This document shows, in pieces, positions 16,188-25,089 of a stretch of DNA of 64,000 nucleotides (position 1 is its first letter; each line of letters begins with the position of its first letter). Under the pieces are notes generated by a model. That model was given only the letters and a program-made list of their open reading frames with translations. It ran no database searches and was not told the origin of the DNA. The stretch comes from Polaromonas sp. (lineage in GTDB: Bacteria > Pseudomonadota > Gammaproteobacteria > Burkholderiales > Burkholderiaceae_C), in assembly GCF_012927485.1 (NCBI RefSeq), contig NZ_JABBPC010000012.1, positions 186,001 to 250,000 of the forward strand. The letters are read 5' to 3'. The position numbers and the translations under genes are program-made.

Positions 16188-16556
16188 TTACTCCGAGCGC
16201 AGGTTTTCTGCCTTTTCTTGGCAGTGGATGCAGCGCGGCACCCCGGGGCTTGCCTTTAGCCGGGCCATGGTGATCTCTGCGCCGCAGTCGATGCATTGGC
16301 CGTAAGTGCCCGCATCGATACGGGCCAATGCGGTATCAATCACGGCGAGTTCATCCGTCTCGCGTTCACCCATGGCGAACTCAAGTTCGCGTTCGGTCGC
16401 CACTTGTGCGCTTGAGTCTTCGGAGTTTCCGAAATGGTCGGCGGCGGCTTGCGCGCGGCCAACCACCCCTCCCCGTTGATCAACGATTTGTGCGAGCAGT
16501 GCTGCGCGCATTTCCAATAACTTGCGCCGGTAGGGGGCTGCTTGGTGTTTGTCCAT
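16188..16556 (-). CDS. DksA/TraR-type C4 zinc-finger protein
   Basis: 122 aa from the ATG at 16556, chosen because AGGAGA lies 6-12 bases upstream; an earlier in-frame ATG at 16583 would place that site inside the gene. A coiled-coil-forming N-terminal region is followed by a complete C4 zinc finger: C88, C91, C109 and C112 in GQCIDCGAE and VPRCIHCQEK. DksA acts in the RNA polymerase secondary channel with ppGpp. The tip DxxDxA motif of E. coli DksA appears as NSEDSS here, so polymerase effects may differ. It is co-directional with a baeRF-like gene. Confidence 0.85.
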   Translation of the reverse strand: MDKHQAAPYRRKLLEMRAALLAQIVDQRGGVVGRAQAAADHFGNSEDSSAQVATERELEFAMGERETDELAVIDTALARIDAGTYGQCIDCGAEITMARLKASPGVPRCIHCQEKAENLRSE

Positions 16557-17023
16557 GGCGTCTTCTCCTATATTTATATCCATGATGCGCCTGGGCCTAT
16601 GTATCGCATTTGAGGAGGGTCAATATTGATGGTTGGGCTTTTGACGAATACTACCCACTCTAATTGCTACGCACAACGAGACAGCGCTTGCGCTGAGCCT
16701 GCAGCGGCTGTTGCGGGATGCCCCTCCGTTGCAACTCAGAACAGCCCTGCTCCGCGCCGTCCCCTTTATTTCATGTGAACACGGTATTAAATAGGTAGCC
16801 AGTTCCACCCCAATTCAGAAACGCACAAGGTACTTTTGGTGTCTGAAAAGAGGAGGCAACCAACTTCTTTGCAGAACGCGGTCCCTAGCGCGATCATTCG
16901 GGATAAAAACCGGTTGACGTGCTGCGGCGACGCTGCACAATAAAGGCGCGTGCCAAGGTGTCCCTTGGGCATACGCAGCCCATCCTCTCAGATGCAATAG
17001 TGCACAACCGCCAGGAGACTTTC
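16557..17023. other. Intergenic region upstream of phaM
   Basis: No gene supported in 467 bp. It holds the phaM promoter candidate (16914-16941) and, on the other strand, the promoter of the dksA-like gene. Small reading frames here lack ribosome sites and recognisable features. Confidence 0.4.
16914..16941 (+). promoter_or_regulatory. Candidate sigma-70 promoter of phaM
   Basis: TTGACG (16914-16919), a 16-bp spacer and CACAAT (16936-16941, four of six consensus matches) precede the ATG at 17024 by about 80 bp. It is a reasonable housekeeping promoter by inspection only. Confidence 0.4.
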
Positions 17024-17890
17024 ATGAGTGACGCAGACAATCTTTCATTTCCCGGTTTTGGCAAGTTGGTGCCGGGTTTCGATTTTTTGCAAAACCTTGC
17101 CAAGCAGGCATCAGGCAGCGCGGCCCAGCAGAGCTCGCAATTGCCCAATCTGGGGGGCTGGGTTGCACCCACGCTCAATGTTGAAGACCTGGAAAAGCGG
17201 ATTCAAGAACTTAAAGCGGTCCAGTTCTGGCTCGACCAGAATGCCACTGCACTGAAGGCCACCATCCAGGCGCTGGAGTTGCAGAAGATGACCTTGGCCA
17301 CGCTCAAAGGCATGAACTTCAATATGGCCGATGTGGCCAACGCCTTCAAGCTCAAGGTGCCTGATAGCGTGGCTGAAAAAGGCAAGAGCTTCTCCGGGCT
17401 CGAGATTCCGCCCTCGGCTTTCCAGGCCAGTAAAACCGATGCTGCGCGCGGTGCGGAAGCACCGGTCGAAGCCGGTCCAAAAGTCAATGCATCCAAGGCT
17501 CAACCGGACGAAGCCCCCGCCGCAGCAAGCGGCGTGGTGGACCCCATGCAATGGTGGGGAGCGCTGACGCAGCAGTTTCAAACTATTGCCACGGAGGCAA
17601 TGAAGGAAGCGGCCAAGAAGACCGCCATGGACACCACCAACCGCGCGACGGCGGGTATGGCCAAGGAGGCGGTAAAAACCGCTACCGCGATGGCCAAAGG
17701 CATGGCCGACACTGCCACCAAAACGGTTGCTGGAGGGGCGCGCGCAGCGATGGACACTGCCTTGCGCAGCAGTCAGGCATGGCCCCAACCCGGGGCCGTC
17801 AAGACCTCCTCGCGGGCAACACCCGCTCCACCGCCCAAGTCAAAGGCAAAAGCGCCCGCGAGCAAGACCGCCCGCAAAACAACGCGCTAA
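17024..17890 (+). CDS. phaM: PhaM-type PHB granule regulatory protein
   Basis: 288 aa from the ATG at 17024, with CAGGAG 7-12 bases upstream. The N-terminal domain (about 1-95) has FGKLVPGFDFLQNLAKQ, LGGWVAPTLNVEDLEKRIQELKAVQFWL and a following helix, closely like Ralstonia PhaM. A long Ala/Lys/Thr-rich region ends in SKAKAPASKTARKTTR, a histone-like basic tail. In Ralstonia, PhaM activates PHA synthase, binds granules and tethers them to the nucleoid through the basic tail. The same roles are inferred here. The FIST gene starts 18 bp downstream. Confidence 0.85.
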   Translation: MSDADNLSFPGFGKLVPGFDFLQNLAKQASGSAAQQSSQLPNLGGWVAPTLNVEDLEKRIQELKAVQFWLDQNATALKATIQALELQKMTLATLKGMNFNMADVANAFKLKVPDSVAEKGKSFSGLEIPPSAFQASKTDAARGAEAPVEAGPKVNASKAQPDEAPAAASGVVDPMQWWGALTQQFQTIATEAMKEAAKKTAMDTTNRATAGMAKEAVKTATAMAKGMADTATKTVAGGARAAMDTALRSSQAWPQPGAVKTSSRATPAPPPKSKAKAPASKTARKTTR

Positions 17891-17908
17891 ATTTGGCACT
17901 GAATCCCC

Positions 17909-19189
17909 ATGAAGCTTTTTCCCTATGGCCATGCCACCCATCCGCAATGGCAAATGGCGGCCGGGTTGGTGCTGGCTCAGCTGCGGGCGCACCTCGCTTT
18001 ACCTGGCTATGCGAGCGCGCCCACGCTGGCGCTGCTGTACATCACCGACCATTACGCCGCCCATGCGCAGGATATCCTTGATCACCTGAGCGCCGAGTTG
18101 CCTGACATCACGGACTGGAGCGGTACGGTGGGCGTCGGGATCGCTTCCAACAACGTCGAGTATTTTGACGAGCCGGCACTGGCTGTCATGCTGTGCGAAC
18201 TGCCGCATGATCAGTACCGCGTGTTCTCGGGCGTATCGCCCTTGCCACCCGCGAGCGGAGGCCGTTTCAAGGCGCACACCGCGCTGGTGCACGCCGACGC
18301 CGCAACGCCCGACGTGGCCGAGCTGGTTGACGAAATGGCCCAGCGTACCGACAGCGGCTACGTTTTTGGCGGCTTGGCATCAAGCCGTTCCAGCACGGTG
18401 CAATTTGCCCTCAGCGGCCACGGGAACGTGAAGGGGCAAGGCGCGGCGGGGGGCGTTTTTAGCGGCGGCTTGAGTGGCGTGGCTTTTGGCCGGGGTGCGG
18501 CGCTGATGTCGCGCGTGACGCAAGGTTGCCGGCCGATCTCGGCCGATCATGTCATCACGGCGTGCGACTCGAATGTAGTGACCGAGCTGGACGGTCTGCC
18601 GGCTTTGGACGTGATGCTGGCGGATCTGAGCACGTCGCTCGACCAGCCGCGTGAGGCGTTGGCAAAGGTACGCATGACGCTGGTCGGCCTGAGCCCTTCG
18701 GCAGATACCTTGAACGACGCGCCGACGCGCCATGCGGGCCAGTTTGGAGCCGACGTGCTGGTGCGCCACCTGATAGGGCTGGACCCTTCGCGCAAAGGAA
18801 TTGCGATTGCGGAAATGCCCACGGTCGGGATGAAGTTGGCTTTTTGCGAACGCAACGCCGAGGCCGCGCGTGCCGATCTGATTCGCATTTGTGCGGAAAT
18901 TCGCGAAGAGCTGGAGCCTGCAGAACTTACGCTGGAAGTGGCCACCGCCTTGAACGCCCCTGAGGCCGAATCGGCACCGCACGCCGCCCGGCGCATCGCC
19001 GGTGCCATCTATGTCAGTTGCTCGGGGCGCGGCGGGCCGCACTTTGGCGCACCCAGCGCCGAGTTGCAGATCGTGCGGCGCGCTTTGGGAGACGTGCCCC
19101 TGGTAGGATTTTTTGCGGATGGTGAAATTGCGCGCCATCACCTCTATGGCTACACCGGCGTTCTGACGGTGTTTACTGCGGGCGACTGA
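17909..19189 (+). CDS. FIST domain sensory protein
   Basis: 426 aa. The N-terminal FIST_N region has GTVGVGIASNNVEYFDEPALAVML, and FIST_C is seen toward the end (GGRG near SGRGGPHFGAPSAEL and VPLVGFFADGEI). FIST domains are predicted to bind small ligands such as amino acids and usually feed signalling proteins. This one has no kinase, cyclase or methyl-accepting output domain, so it should act through a partner. It starts 18 bp after phaM and ends just before an intrinsic terminator, so phaM-FIST is probably one unit. Confidence 0.85.
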   Translation: MKLFPYGHATHPQWQMAAGLVLAQLRAHLALPGYASAPTLALLYITDHYAAHAQDILDHLSAELPDITDWSGTVGVGIASNNVEYFDEPALAVMLCELPHDQYRVFSGVSPLPPASGGRFKAHTALVHADAATPDVAELVDEMAQRTDSGYVFGGLASSRSSTVQFALSGHGNVKGQGAAGGVFSGGLSGVAFGRGAALMSRVTQGCRPISADHVITACDSNVVTELDGLPALDVMLADLSTSLDQPREALAKVRMTLVGLSPSADTLNDAPTRHAGQFGADVLVRHLIGLDPSRKGIAIAEMPTVGMKLAFCERNAEAARADLIRICAEIREELEPAELTLEVATALNAPEAESAPHAARRIAGAIYVSCSGRGGPHFGAPSAELQIVRRALGDVPLVGFFADGEIARHHLYGYTGVLTVFTAGD

Positions 19190-19219
19190 CGACTGGCTCC
19201 CCCGCATCAGTCGATGGGT

Positions 19220-19246
19220 AAAAATAGGCACTTGAAGCCTATTTTT
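19220..19246. terminator. Symmetric intrinsic terminator after the FIST gene
   Basis: A perfect 10-bp stem, AAAAATAGGC with GCCTATTTTT, around a 7-nt loop (ACTTGAA). The T-run serves the plus strand, so it would end the phaM-FIST transcript 31 bp after its stop. The A-run gives the same on the minus strand, but no minus-strand gene is nearby. Confidence 0.75.
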
Positions 19247-19278
19247 GGCCGCCAACCCAAACGGGGCGATCACAGACA

Positions 19279-19295
19279 GCTATTAAAAGTATAGC
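19279..19295. repeat. Short dispersed repeat copy (GCTAT-N7-ATAGC)
   Basis: GCTAT-TAAAAGT-ATAGC, 17 bp with perfect 5-bp arms, in the intergenic DNA between the FIST terminator and the SRPBCC gene. The same 17-bp design recurs at 46389, 46874 and 56831. Confidence 0.6.
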
Positions 19296-19415
19296 AAGTT
19301 GATCCAGAAAAATATCTTTCTCCCGGCGCGCGTTGGAATTGTCATCTATCCTGTGGGGCTTCTCCTAAAAGTGCCGGATTCACTGGACCGGCTCTAATCT
19401 GAACCAAAGTGCCTT

Positions 19416-20027
19416 ATGGCTTTCGTGTTGCCCCGACAACTTCAGCAAAAGCTGGCGCTTCTCCCGCTTCTTTCCTGCACCGTCGTGGTCGCTCACGCCG
19501 CTGCGCAAGTCGTCGTGCAAGCCCAGCGCCAAGGTGATGCGGTCCAGGTGCAGGCTCAGGCCACGGTCAAAGCGCCGCATGAGTTGATCTGGCAAACGCT
19601 CACTGACTACAACCACCTTGCCGAATTCGTGCCCGGCATTACCAAGAGTCGCGTGCTGCAGCGGCTCGGCAACAAAATCACAGTCGAGCAAGTAGGCGAA
19701 GCACGCCTTTGGTTTTTCACCTACATCATTGACGTGGTGGTCGAGTCCACGGAACATCAACCCCGCACTATTGGCATACGGGTCGTCAAGGGCAACCTCA
19801 AGCAGCTCAATGGCGGCTATCAGCTTGAACACGTGACTGGCAAAGAGGGTGAGTTTTTACTGACCTGGTCGGGTGTGATTGAGCCAGCCATTCCCGTACC
19901 CGTAATCATTGCCGTACCGCTGATGCGCGCCAGCATCTCAGAGCAGTTTGCTGGCATGGTCAGAGAAATTGAGCGCCGCCAGGCCCTGCGTGCGCCGGGC
20001 ACCCAGAGTCGACCGCCCGACGACTGA
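19416..20027 (+). CDS. Secreted SRPBCC (START-like) family protein
   Basis: 203 aa. A signal peptide (about 1-29, ending VVAHAAAQ) precedes an SRPBCC/polyketide-cyclase-like domain with VKAPHELIWQTLTDYNHLAEFVPGITKSRVL, typical of the lipid- or hydrophobe-binding helix-grip fold. The last residues are Pro/Asp-rich. It is likely periplasmic and may bind a hydrophobic ligand. It sits 110 bp upstream of the MFS-acyltransferase gene on the same strand, compatible with a lipid-related job, but this is context only. Confidence 0.78.
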   Translation: MAFVLPRQLQQKLALLPLLSCTVVVAHAAAQVVVQAQRQGDAVQVQAQATVKAPHELIWQTLTDYNHLAEFVPGITKSRVLQRLGNKITVEQVGEARLWFFTYIIDVVVESTEHQPRTIGIRVVKGNLKQLNGGYQLEHVTGKEGEFLLTWSGVIEPAIPVPVIIAVPLMRASISEQFAGMVREIERRQALRAPGTQSRPPDD

Positions 20028-20136
20028 GCCCTTCGAAAATCAGGACGGAATCTGACGTAACATTCAGACACATGACAAGCAACCCACTGAGTGGGGGAAA
20101 AGCTTGCCCACAACCCCTTGAAAAGACTCCTCCGTC

Positions 20137-22098
20137 ATGCGCGTTGATGCAGCCACACCGGTATCCCCGTCAGATCCACACCAGCACCCCAATCAATTTG
20201 CGCTTCTGAAGCAGCGCCGCTTTGCGCCTTTTTTCTGGACGCAGTTTTCGGGAGCGGCCAATGACAATCTTTTCAAGTTTGCGTTTACCGTGATGGTGAC
20301 GTACCAGCTCAGTGTCAGCTGGCTGCCGCCGGCACTGGCAGGGCTGGTGATTGGGGCACTGTTCATCTTGCCTTTTCTGCTGTTTTCGGCTACCAGCGGG
20401 CAACTCACGGACAAATTTGAAAAATCCCGCGTCATCCGGTTCGTCAAGAACCTGGAAGTGCTGATCATGCTGGTGGCTGCCGTAGGATTTCTTAGCCCCC
20501 ATGTCGCGGTGCAGATCCCGGTGCTCCTGAGCTGTACTTTCTTGATGGGCCTTCACTCCACGTTATTTGGTCCGGTCAAGTTCGCCTACCTGCCTCAAGT
20601 GCTGAATGAGCGCGAGCTGACGGGCGGCAACGGCATGGTTGAAATGGGGACTTTCGTGGCTATTTTGGTCGGTAACATTGTCGGTGGATTGATGGTCTCG
20701 GTGTCAAACATCGGCCCGGTTTACGTAGCGATTTCCTGCGTGTTGCTGGCGCTAGTTGGCCGCGGGGTGGCGCAGTTTATTCCGCTGACACCGGCCATTG
20801 ATCCTGGCCTCCAAATCAATTGGAACCCGATCACCGAGACCTGGCGTAATCTCAAGCTCGCCAACGGCAACCTGGTGGTGTTTCGCTCCATGTTGGGCAT
20901 CAGCTGGATGTGGTTTTTTGGTGCGGTTTTCCTGAGCCAGTTTCCCAGTTTCGCCAAGGAGGTGATGCACGGCAACGAGCAGGTGGCGTCATTGCTGCTG
21001 GTGGTGTTCTCGATCGGCATTGCGACCGGCTCGCTTCTCTGCGAAGTACTGAGTCGCCGCCACGTTGAGATCGGCCTGGTACCGCTCGGCGCGATCGGTA
21101 TGAGCGTGTTTGCAGTCGATCTTTACTTCTCATCACGCGGCTTGCCGCTGGCACCGCTCATGGGCGTGGCTAGCTTTATTGCGCGGCCGGCGAACTGGCA
21201 CGTGATGATTGATCTGGCGCTGCTGAGCCTGTTCGCCGGGCTTTACAGCGTGCCGATGTACGCGCTGATCCAGTTGCGGAGCCAGCCGACGCACCGTGCC
21301 CGCATCATCGCGGCCAACAATATTCTCAATGCGCTGTTCATGATCGTCAGCGCAATTCTGGCGGGTGCTTTGCTCAAGAGCGGGTTTGGCATTCCGCAGA
21401 TTTTTCTGTTTGTGGGCTTGGCCAATTCGGTGGTCGCTTTTTACATCTTCATGCTGGTCCCCGAGTACTTGCTGCGCTTTGTGGCGCTGATCGCCTCGCG
21501 CTGTGTTTACCGCTTCAAAATCAGCGGCGATGACAACATTCCGCGGCAAGGCGCGGCCATCCTGACCTGCAACCACGTCAGCTTCGTCGATCCGGTACTG
21601 CTGATGGCGGCCAGCCCGCGCCCCATTTACTTTTTGATGGACCACAGGATATTCAAAATTCCTTTGCTGGGCGGGCTGTTCAGGTTGGCCAGAGCGATTC
21701 CGATTGCGCCCCGCGCCGAAGATCCAGCGGCTTACGAAGCGGCGTTTGAAGCCGCCGCCAAAGTGCTGCGCGAGGGTAATCTGCTGGCCATCTTTCCTGA
21801 AGGCGGCATCACCCGGGATGGCGAACTGCAGGCCTTCAAAGGCGGCGTCATGAAAATTCTTGAGAATGCCGAACACGATGGCCTGAGCGTGCCGGTGATT
21901 CCTTTGGCGCTCACCAACTTGTGGGGTTCCTTTTTCAGTCGGGTGGAGCAAGTCAACGGCCAGAAGGTGGCCATGGTCAGACCCTTTCGGCGCGGTATGT
22001 TCAGCCGTGTCGGTTTGAATGCAGGCGCCGCCATCCCGCCGGGAGAAGTTCAGCCAGAGCTGCTGCGGGCGAGAACGGCCGAATTGATGATGCGCTGA
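20137..22098 (+). CDS. MFS (LplT-like) transporter fused to PlsC-type acyltransferase
   Basis: 653 aa. Residues about 20-430 form a twelve-helix MFS transporter opening RFAPFFWTQFSGAANDNLFKFAF, as in lysophospholipid transporter LplT. Residues about 450-650 are a lysophosphatidate acyltransferase domain: the NHxxxxD motif (H480, D485 in CNHVSFVDP) and FPEGGIT near 553-559. The pair suggests flipping of lysophospholipid inward and re-acylation, as done by separate LplT and Aas in E. coli. The acyl-ACP synthetase half of Aas is absent, so acyl donor supply is open. ATG 20137 has only a weak ribosome site. Confidence 0.87.
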   Translation: MRVDAATPVSPSDPHQHPNQFALLKQRRFAPFFWTQFSGAANDNLFKFAFTVMVTYQLSVSWLPPALAGLVIGALFILPFLLFSATSGQLTDKFEKSRVIRFVKNLEVLIMLVAAVGFLSPHVAVQIPVLLSCTFLMGLHSTLFGPVKFAYLPQVLNERELTGGNGMVEMGTFVAILVGNIVGGLMVSVSNIGPVYVAISCVLLALVGRGVAQFIPLTPAIDPGLQINWNPITETWRNLKLANGNLVVFRSMLGISWMWFFGAVFLSQFPSFAKEVMHGNEQVASLLLVVFSIGIATGSLLCEVLSRRHVEIGLVPLGAIGMSVFAVDLYFSSRGLPLAPLMGVASFIARPANWHVMIDLALLSLFAGLYSVPMYALIQLRSQPTHRARIIAANNILNALFMIVSAILAGALLKSGFGIPQIFLFVGLANSVVAFYIFMLVPEYLLRFVALIASRCVYRFKISGDDNIPRQGAAILTCNHVSFVDPVLLMAASPRPIYFLMDHRIFKIPLLGGLFRLARAIPIAPRAEDPAAYEAAFEAAAKVLREGNLLAIFPEGGITRDGELQAFKGGVMKILENAEHDGLSVPVIPLALTNLWGSFFSRVEQVNGQKVAMVRPFRRGMFSRVGLNAGAAIPPGEVQPELLRARTAELMMR

Positions 22099-22253
22099 AT
22101 GATGTCCTGCACCGGGCTTATCGTTGGCAGCTTGCGCATGCCTGCCTTTCCTGTAGCGCGCGCAAGAGCGCGTTCGCCAAATTCTGTCATGCCTGCGGTG
22201 CCACAGGCGAGCAGGGCCGGCGCTTGCCTGCGAGCGCCGCAGTAGCCGGCTGA
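22095..22253 (+). other. Zinc-ribbon-like reading frame, possible remnant
   Basis: In the frame beside the end of the MFS gene, the segment CLSCSARKSAFAKFCHACGA (about 22158-22217) has the spacing and KFCxxCG ending of a zinc ribbon. The frame stops at 22253. No ATG precedes it; only CTG or distant starts exist. It may be the relic of a small gene, or chance. Coding status is not established. Confidence 0.25.
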
Positions 22254-22263
22254 CGGGCGGGAT

Positions 22264-23265
22264 TCACACCCGGCGGCCAAAGAAAGGGTAACCCGGGTCG
22301 TTGTACCCAGGGCTGGACGCATGGCCCGGCACCACCAAGGCGTCAATAAAGGCCTCGTCTTCCTGATCCAGTACCAGGTCGGTAGCCCCATAGACATCTT
22401 CCAGATGCGACAGCAGGCGCGGACCGACAATTACCGAGCTAATCAGCGGATTGGCGAGCACCCAGGCGGCTGCGAATTGTCCGGGAACCAGCCCTTTGGC
22501 CTCACAGCGCAGCTTGATTTTCTGTGCAATCAGCAGCGACTCTTCGCGAAACTCGGTTTCCAGTATGCGTTTGTCGCCGCTACCGGCACGGGTGCCCTCT
22601 GCCGCCGGCTGGCCGGGCGGATATTTTCCGGTGAGTACGCCGCGCGCCAGCGGACTGTAGGGCACCACGCCCAATCCGTAGTGGCCGCAAGCGGGCAAGA
22701 TTTCAACTTCGGGTCCCCGGTTGAGCAGGTTGTAGTACGGCTGGCACACGGAGGGTGGCGGCACGCCCATCTTCTCGCACAAGCGAACGACCTCGGCAAT
22801 ACGCCAGCCGCGAAAGTTGGACAAGCCAAAGCTGCGGATTTTTCCCTGCCGGATCAAGTCGCCCAGCGCCCGAACTGCTTCTTCAAGGTTTTCTTCGTGA
22901 TAGTCGCGGTGGAGATAAAGGATGTCGAGGTAATCAGTTTGCAGCCGGGCCAAAATGGCGTCGGTTTCTTGAATCAGCCAACGACGGGAGTAGTGGCTCT
23001 GGTTGATGCAATCGTCGACCGGGTTACCCAGCTTGCTGGCGAGCACCCAGTCGTGGCGCTGGCCGGCAAGCAGCTTGCCCACGTCCTCTTCCGACTGGCC
23101 GTGGTTGTAGACGTCGGCGGTGTCAATAAAGTTGATCCCATGCTCGCGCGCTGACGCCATGATCCGCGAGGCCTCGTCAAATGGCGTTTGCCGACCGAAC
23201 ATCATGGTGCCCAGGCAGAGGGTCGAAACTTTCAGGTTGCTGTTTCCAAGACGACGGTATTGCAT
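22264..23265 (-). CDS. Aldo/keto reductase
   Basis: 333 aa. NADPH-dependent (alpha/beta)8-barrel with GTMMFGRQTPFDEASRIM at the start. The catalytic tetrad is visible: D and Y in FIDTADVYNHGQSEE, K in LASKLGN and H in LYLHRDY. Similar to YajO/YghZ-type reductases. It reduces aldehydes or ketones; the substrate is unknown. It is last in a same-strand series, 51 bp downstream of the GT39 gene, and may be co-transcribed. Confidence 0.88.
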   Translation of the reverse strand: MQYRRLGNSNLKVSTLCLGTMMFGRQTPFDEASRIMASAREHGINFIDTADVYNHGQSEEDVGKLLAGQRHDWVLASKLGNPVDDCINQSHYSRRWLIQETDAILARLQTDYLDILYLHRDYHEENLEEAVRALGDLIRQGKIRSFGLSNFRGWRIAEVVRLCEKMGVPPPSVCQPYYNLLNRGPEVEILPACGHYGLGVVPYSPLARGVLTGKYPPGQPAAEGTRAGSGDKRILETEFREESLLIAQKIKLRCEAKGLVPGQFAAAWVLANPLISSVIVGPRLLSHLEDVYGATDLVLDQEDEAFIDALVVPGHASSPGYNDPGYPFFGRRV

Positions 23266-23316
23266 GATTAGTTCCTTGCTGAAAAATTGCTGGTCCGAGC
23301 TGGCGAGCCGGGATTC

Positions 23317-25086
23317 TCAGGGCGTGAGTCGCTCAACCAGATATTCCCTGGCATACCAGAAAGTCTCCGGTGTTTTAAAGGCGGCCAGAGTCCCTTCTTT
23401 TTCGTCTTGTCGTGACCTCAGGTCCCAGCGCACATCCAGAATACGGCACTGCGCGCAAGGTGCCTGGCCAACGCGCCGCTGCACCAACGCATAGCGGCTG
23501 GTTTTAAACAGCGCCTCCACATCGGTATAGTCCACCGGCTGTTCCGCAATATAGGGAACAATTTTGGCGCCTTTGATGATGAATTGGTAGCGTTCAAACT
23601 GCCCGTTGAAATTGGTGGGCACGGACACGGCCTGGCCTTGCAACTTGGCGATGGTCTCTGCGCGGAATTCGCCCAACACGCCATTGAAAGGCGCTGTGAC
23701 CCAGGCAAGCGCCAGCAACACGGCGAAGCTGGCCATTGCAGCGATCGGTCGAGTGAACTCTTTTTTGATTACGCCAATCACGCAGCAGGCGGCCGTAGCC
23801 ACCAGGAAAAGCCAGAACAACGGCGAATAAAGCCATTGATTTTGCGTGGCGCGCACGGCGCCGAAGCCGATCAGGCCCATGGCCAGTGCACCAATCAAAC
23901 AGAGCAGCAGCGTGATGCTGAACCAGATGCGTGGGATGCGGCTCCAGTACAACGCGATCAAAATGGCAACCGCTGGCATCGCGGGAATCAGGTAACGGGT
24001 AGACCGCTGGTTGGGCAGCATGAACACCAGCGCTAACGCCAGCAGCCACAGCCACATTACTTTTTCTGCAGCGGTTATCGACTGCCCGAGCGCTGCACGC
24101 TGACGAAAGCTGCGCCATGCCGCCCAGGCGCAGCCGACGGAAACCGGGAGCAGCAAACCGGCATTTGAAAAGTAGCCTGTGAGGATCACCATAAAGCCGC
24201 TGCTGCCGCTGAAAGCAACCTTGAAGTAGCCCATCGATGACTTGAGTTTTCCAGCATTTTCGCCGACCACAAATTCACGCCATACTTCGCCAGGCTGCGG
24301 GTCAAGGGCGAACCACAAGCCAAATATTGAAAGCGCAATCACGCAGATGGCGAAGACCTTGGCACCGTCGACGACGATGCCGCGCCTGAAAATCTGCCAG
24401 AGCGCCGCCCGCGCCCCGATCGTTTGATAGCACAGTGCCAGCCCGAAGCCCACGGGCACCACCATGGCGAACGATTTATACAAGCTGCCTATTCCGATGG
24501 CCAATCCAGCAATGAGCGGAAATTTCCAGCGAGAAGCAAGCAACTTCGCGGGTGACCAGGCGATGGCGAAGAACACGCCAAACAACCAGAAGGTCTCAGG
24601 CGCACTGGTCAGAAAGGGTCGTCCGTAGCGGTAGGTGCTGAAGAACGAAAGGTAGATGATCGTTGCGATGCCGCCCATGGCCATGGCATGGTGGTTCCGG
24701 CCCTCAGCGGTGTTTGCCGGCGCGGCATTCACGGAGGCGTCGCCGCGCACTATCTTCCAGGTCAACAGGCCCACCATGAGCGCAATGGCCCATGAATACA
24801 CCACGCTGGGTAAGCGCAGATTTAGCAGCGTCCAGTGTTCGCCCCAGCCGCCAGCAACCATGGCCTGCCAAAACAGCACAGGTGGCTTGGTATTGCGCAT
24901 GAAATCATAAGAGCTGACCAATGGCAACCAGTGACCGCTTTCAGCAGTAAGTCGCGCGATGTGGGCGTAAACCAGCTCATCGCCGTTTCGGGGAATATGG
25001 TCGCCCCCTAATCCAAACAGGTAACCCAGGGCCACAGCGATGCTGAGACTGATCCAGATGTAATGAACAGGAATACGTAGTTTCAT
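23317..25086 (-). CDS. GT39/ArnT-like membrane glycosyltransferase
   Basis: 589 aa with about twelve membrane segments. The first extracytoplasmic loop has PRNGDELVYAHIARLTAESGHW, holding the Asp/Glu pair that binds the polyprenyl-phosphate donor in GT-C enzymes such as ArnT. Other segments include FEATURES of PMT/ArnT such as SVVYSWAIALMVGLL. It should transfer a sugar from undecaprenyl-phosphate-sugar to a periplasmic acceptor (lipid A, O-antigen or protein). GtrA overlaps the same operon (3-bp gap), consistent with donor flipping. Confidence 0.82.
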   Translation of the reverse strand: MKLRIPVHYIWISLSIAVALGYLFGLGGDHIPRNGDELVYAHIARLTAESGHWLPLVSSYDFMRNTKPPVLFWQAMVAGGWGEHWTLLNLRLPSVVYSWAIALMVGLLTWKIVRGDASVNAAPANTAEGRNHHAMAMGGIATIIYLSFFSTYRYGRPFLTSAPETFWLFGVFFAIAWSPAKLLASRWKFPLIAGLAIGIGSLYKSFAMVVPVGFGLALCYQTIGARAALWQIFRRGIVVDGAKVFAICVIALSIFGLWFALDPQPGEVWREFVVGENAGKLKSSMGYFKVAFSGSSGFMVILTGYFSNAGLLLPVSVGCAWAAWRSFRQRAALGQSITAAEKVMWLWLLALALVFMLPNQRSTRYLIPAMPAVAILIALYWSRIPRIWFSITLLLCLIGALAMGLIGFGAVRATQNQWLYSPLFWLFLVATAACCVIGVIKKEFTRPIAAMASFAVLLALAWVTAPFNGVLGEFRAETIAKLQGQAVSVPTNFNGQFERYQFIIKGAKIVPYIAEQPVDYTDVEALFKTSRYALVQRRVGQAPCAQCRILDVRWDLRSRQDEKEGTLAAFKTPETFWYAREYLVERLTP

Positions 25087-25089
25087 TTT

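Noticed and set aside
15769-16296. Longer start for the baeRF-like gene at 16296
   Set aside because: The extra 51 codons overlap the dksA-like gene, are Arg/Pro/His-rich without family match, and the ATG at 16143 begins exactly where family similarity starts.
18380-19273. 297-codon minus-strand frame opposite the FIST gene
   Set aside because: Lies across the FIST coding sequence and its terminator and shows no family features.
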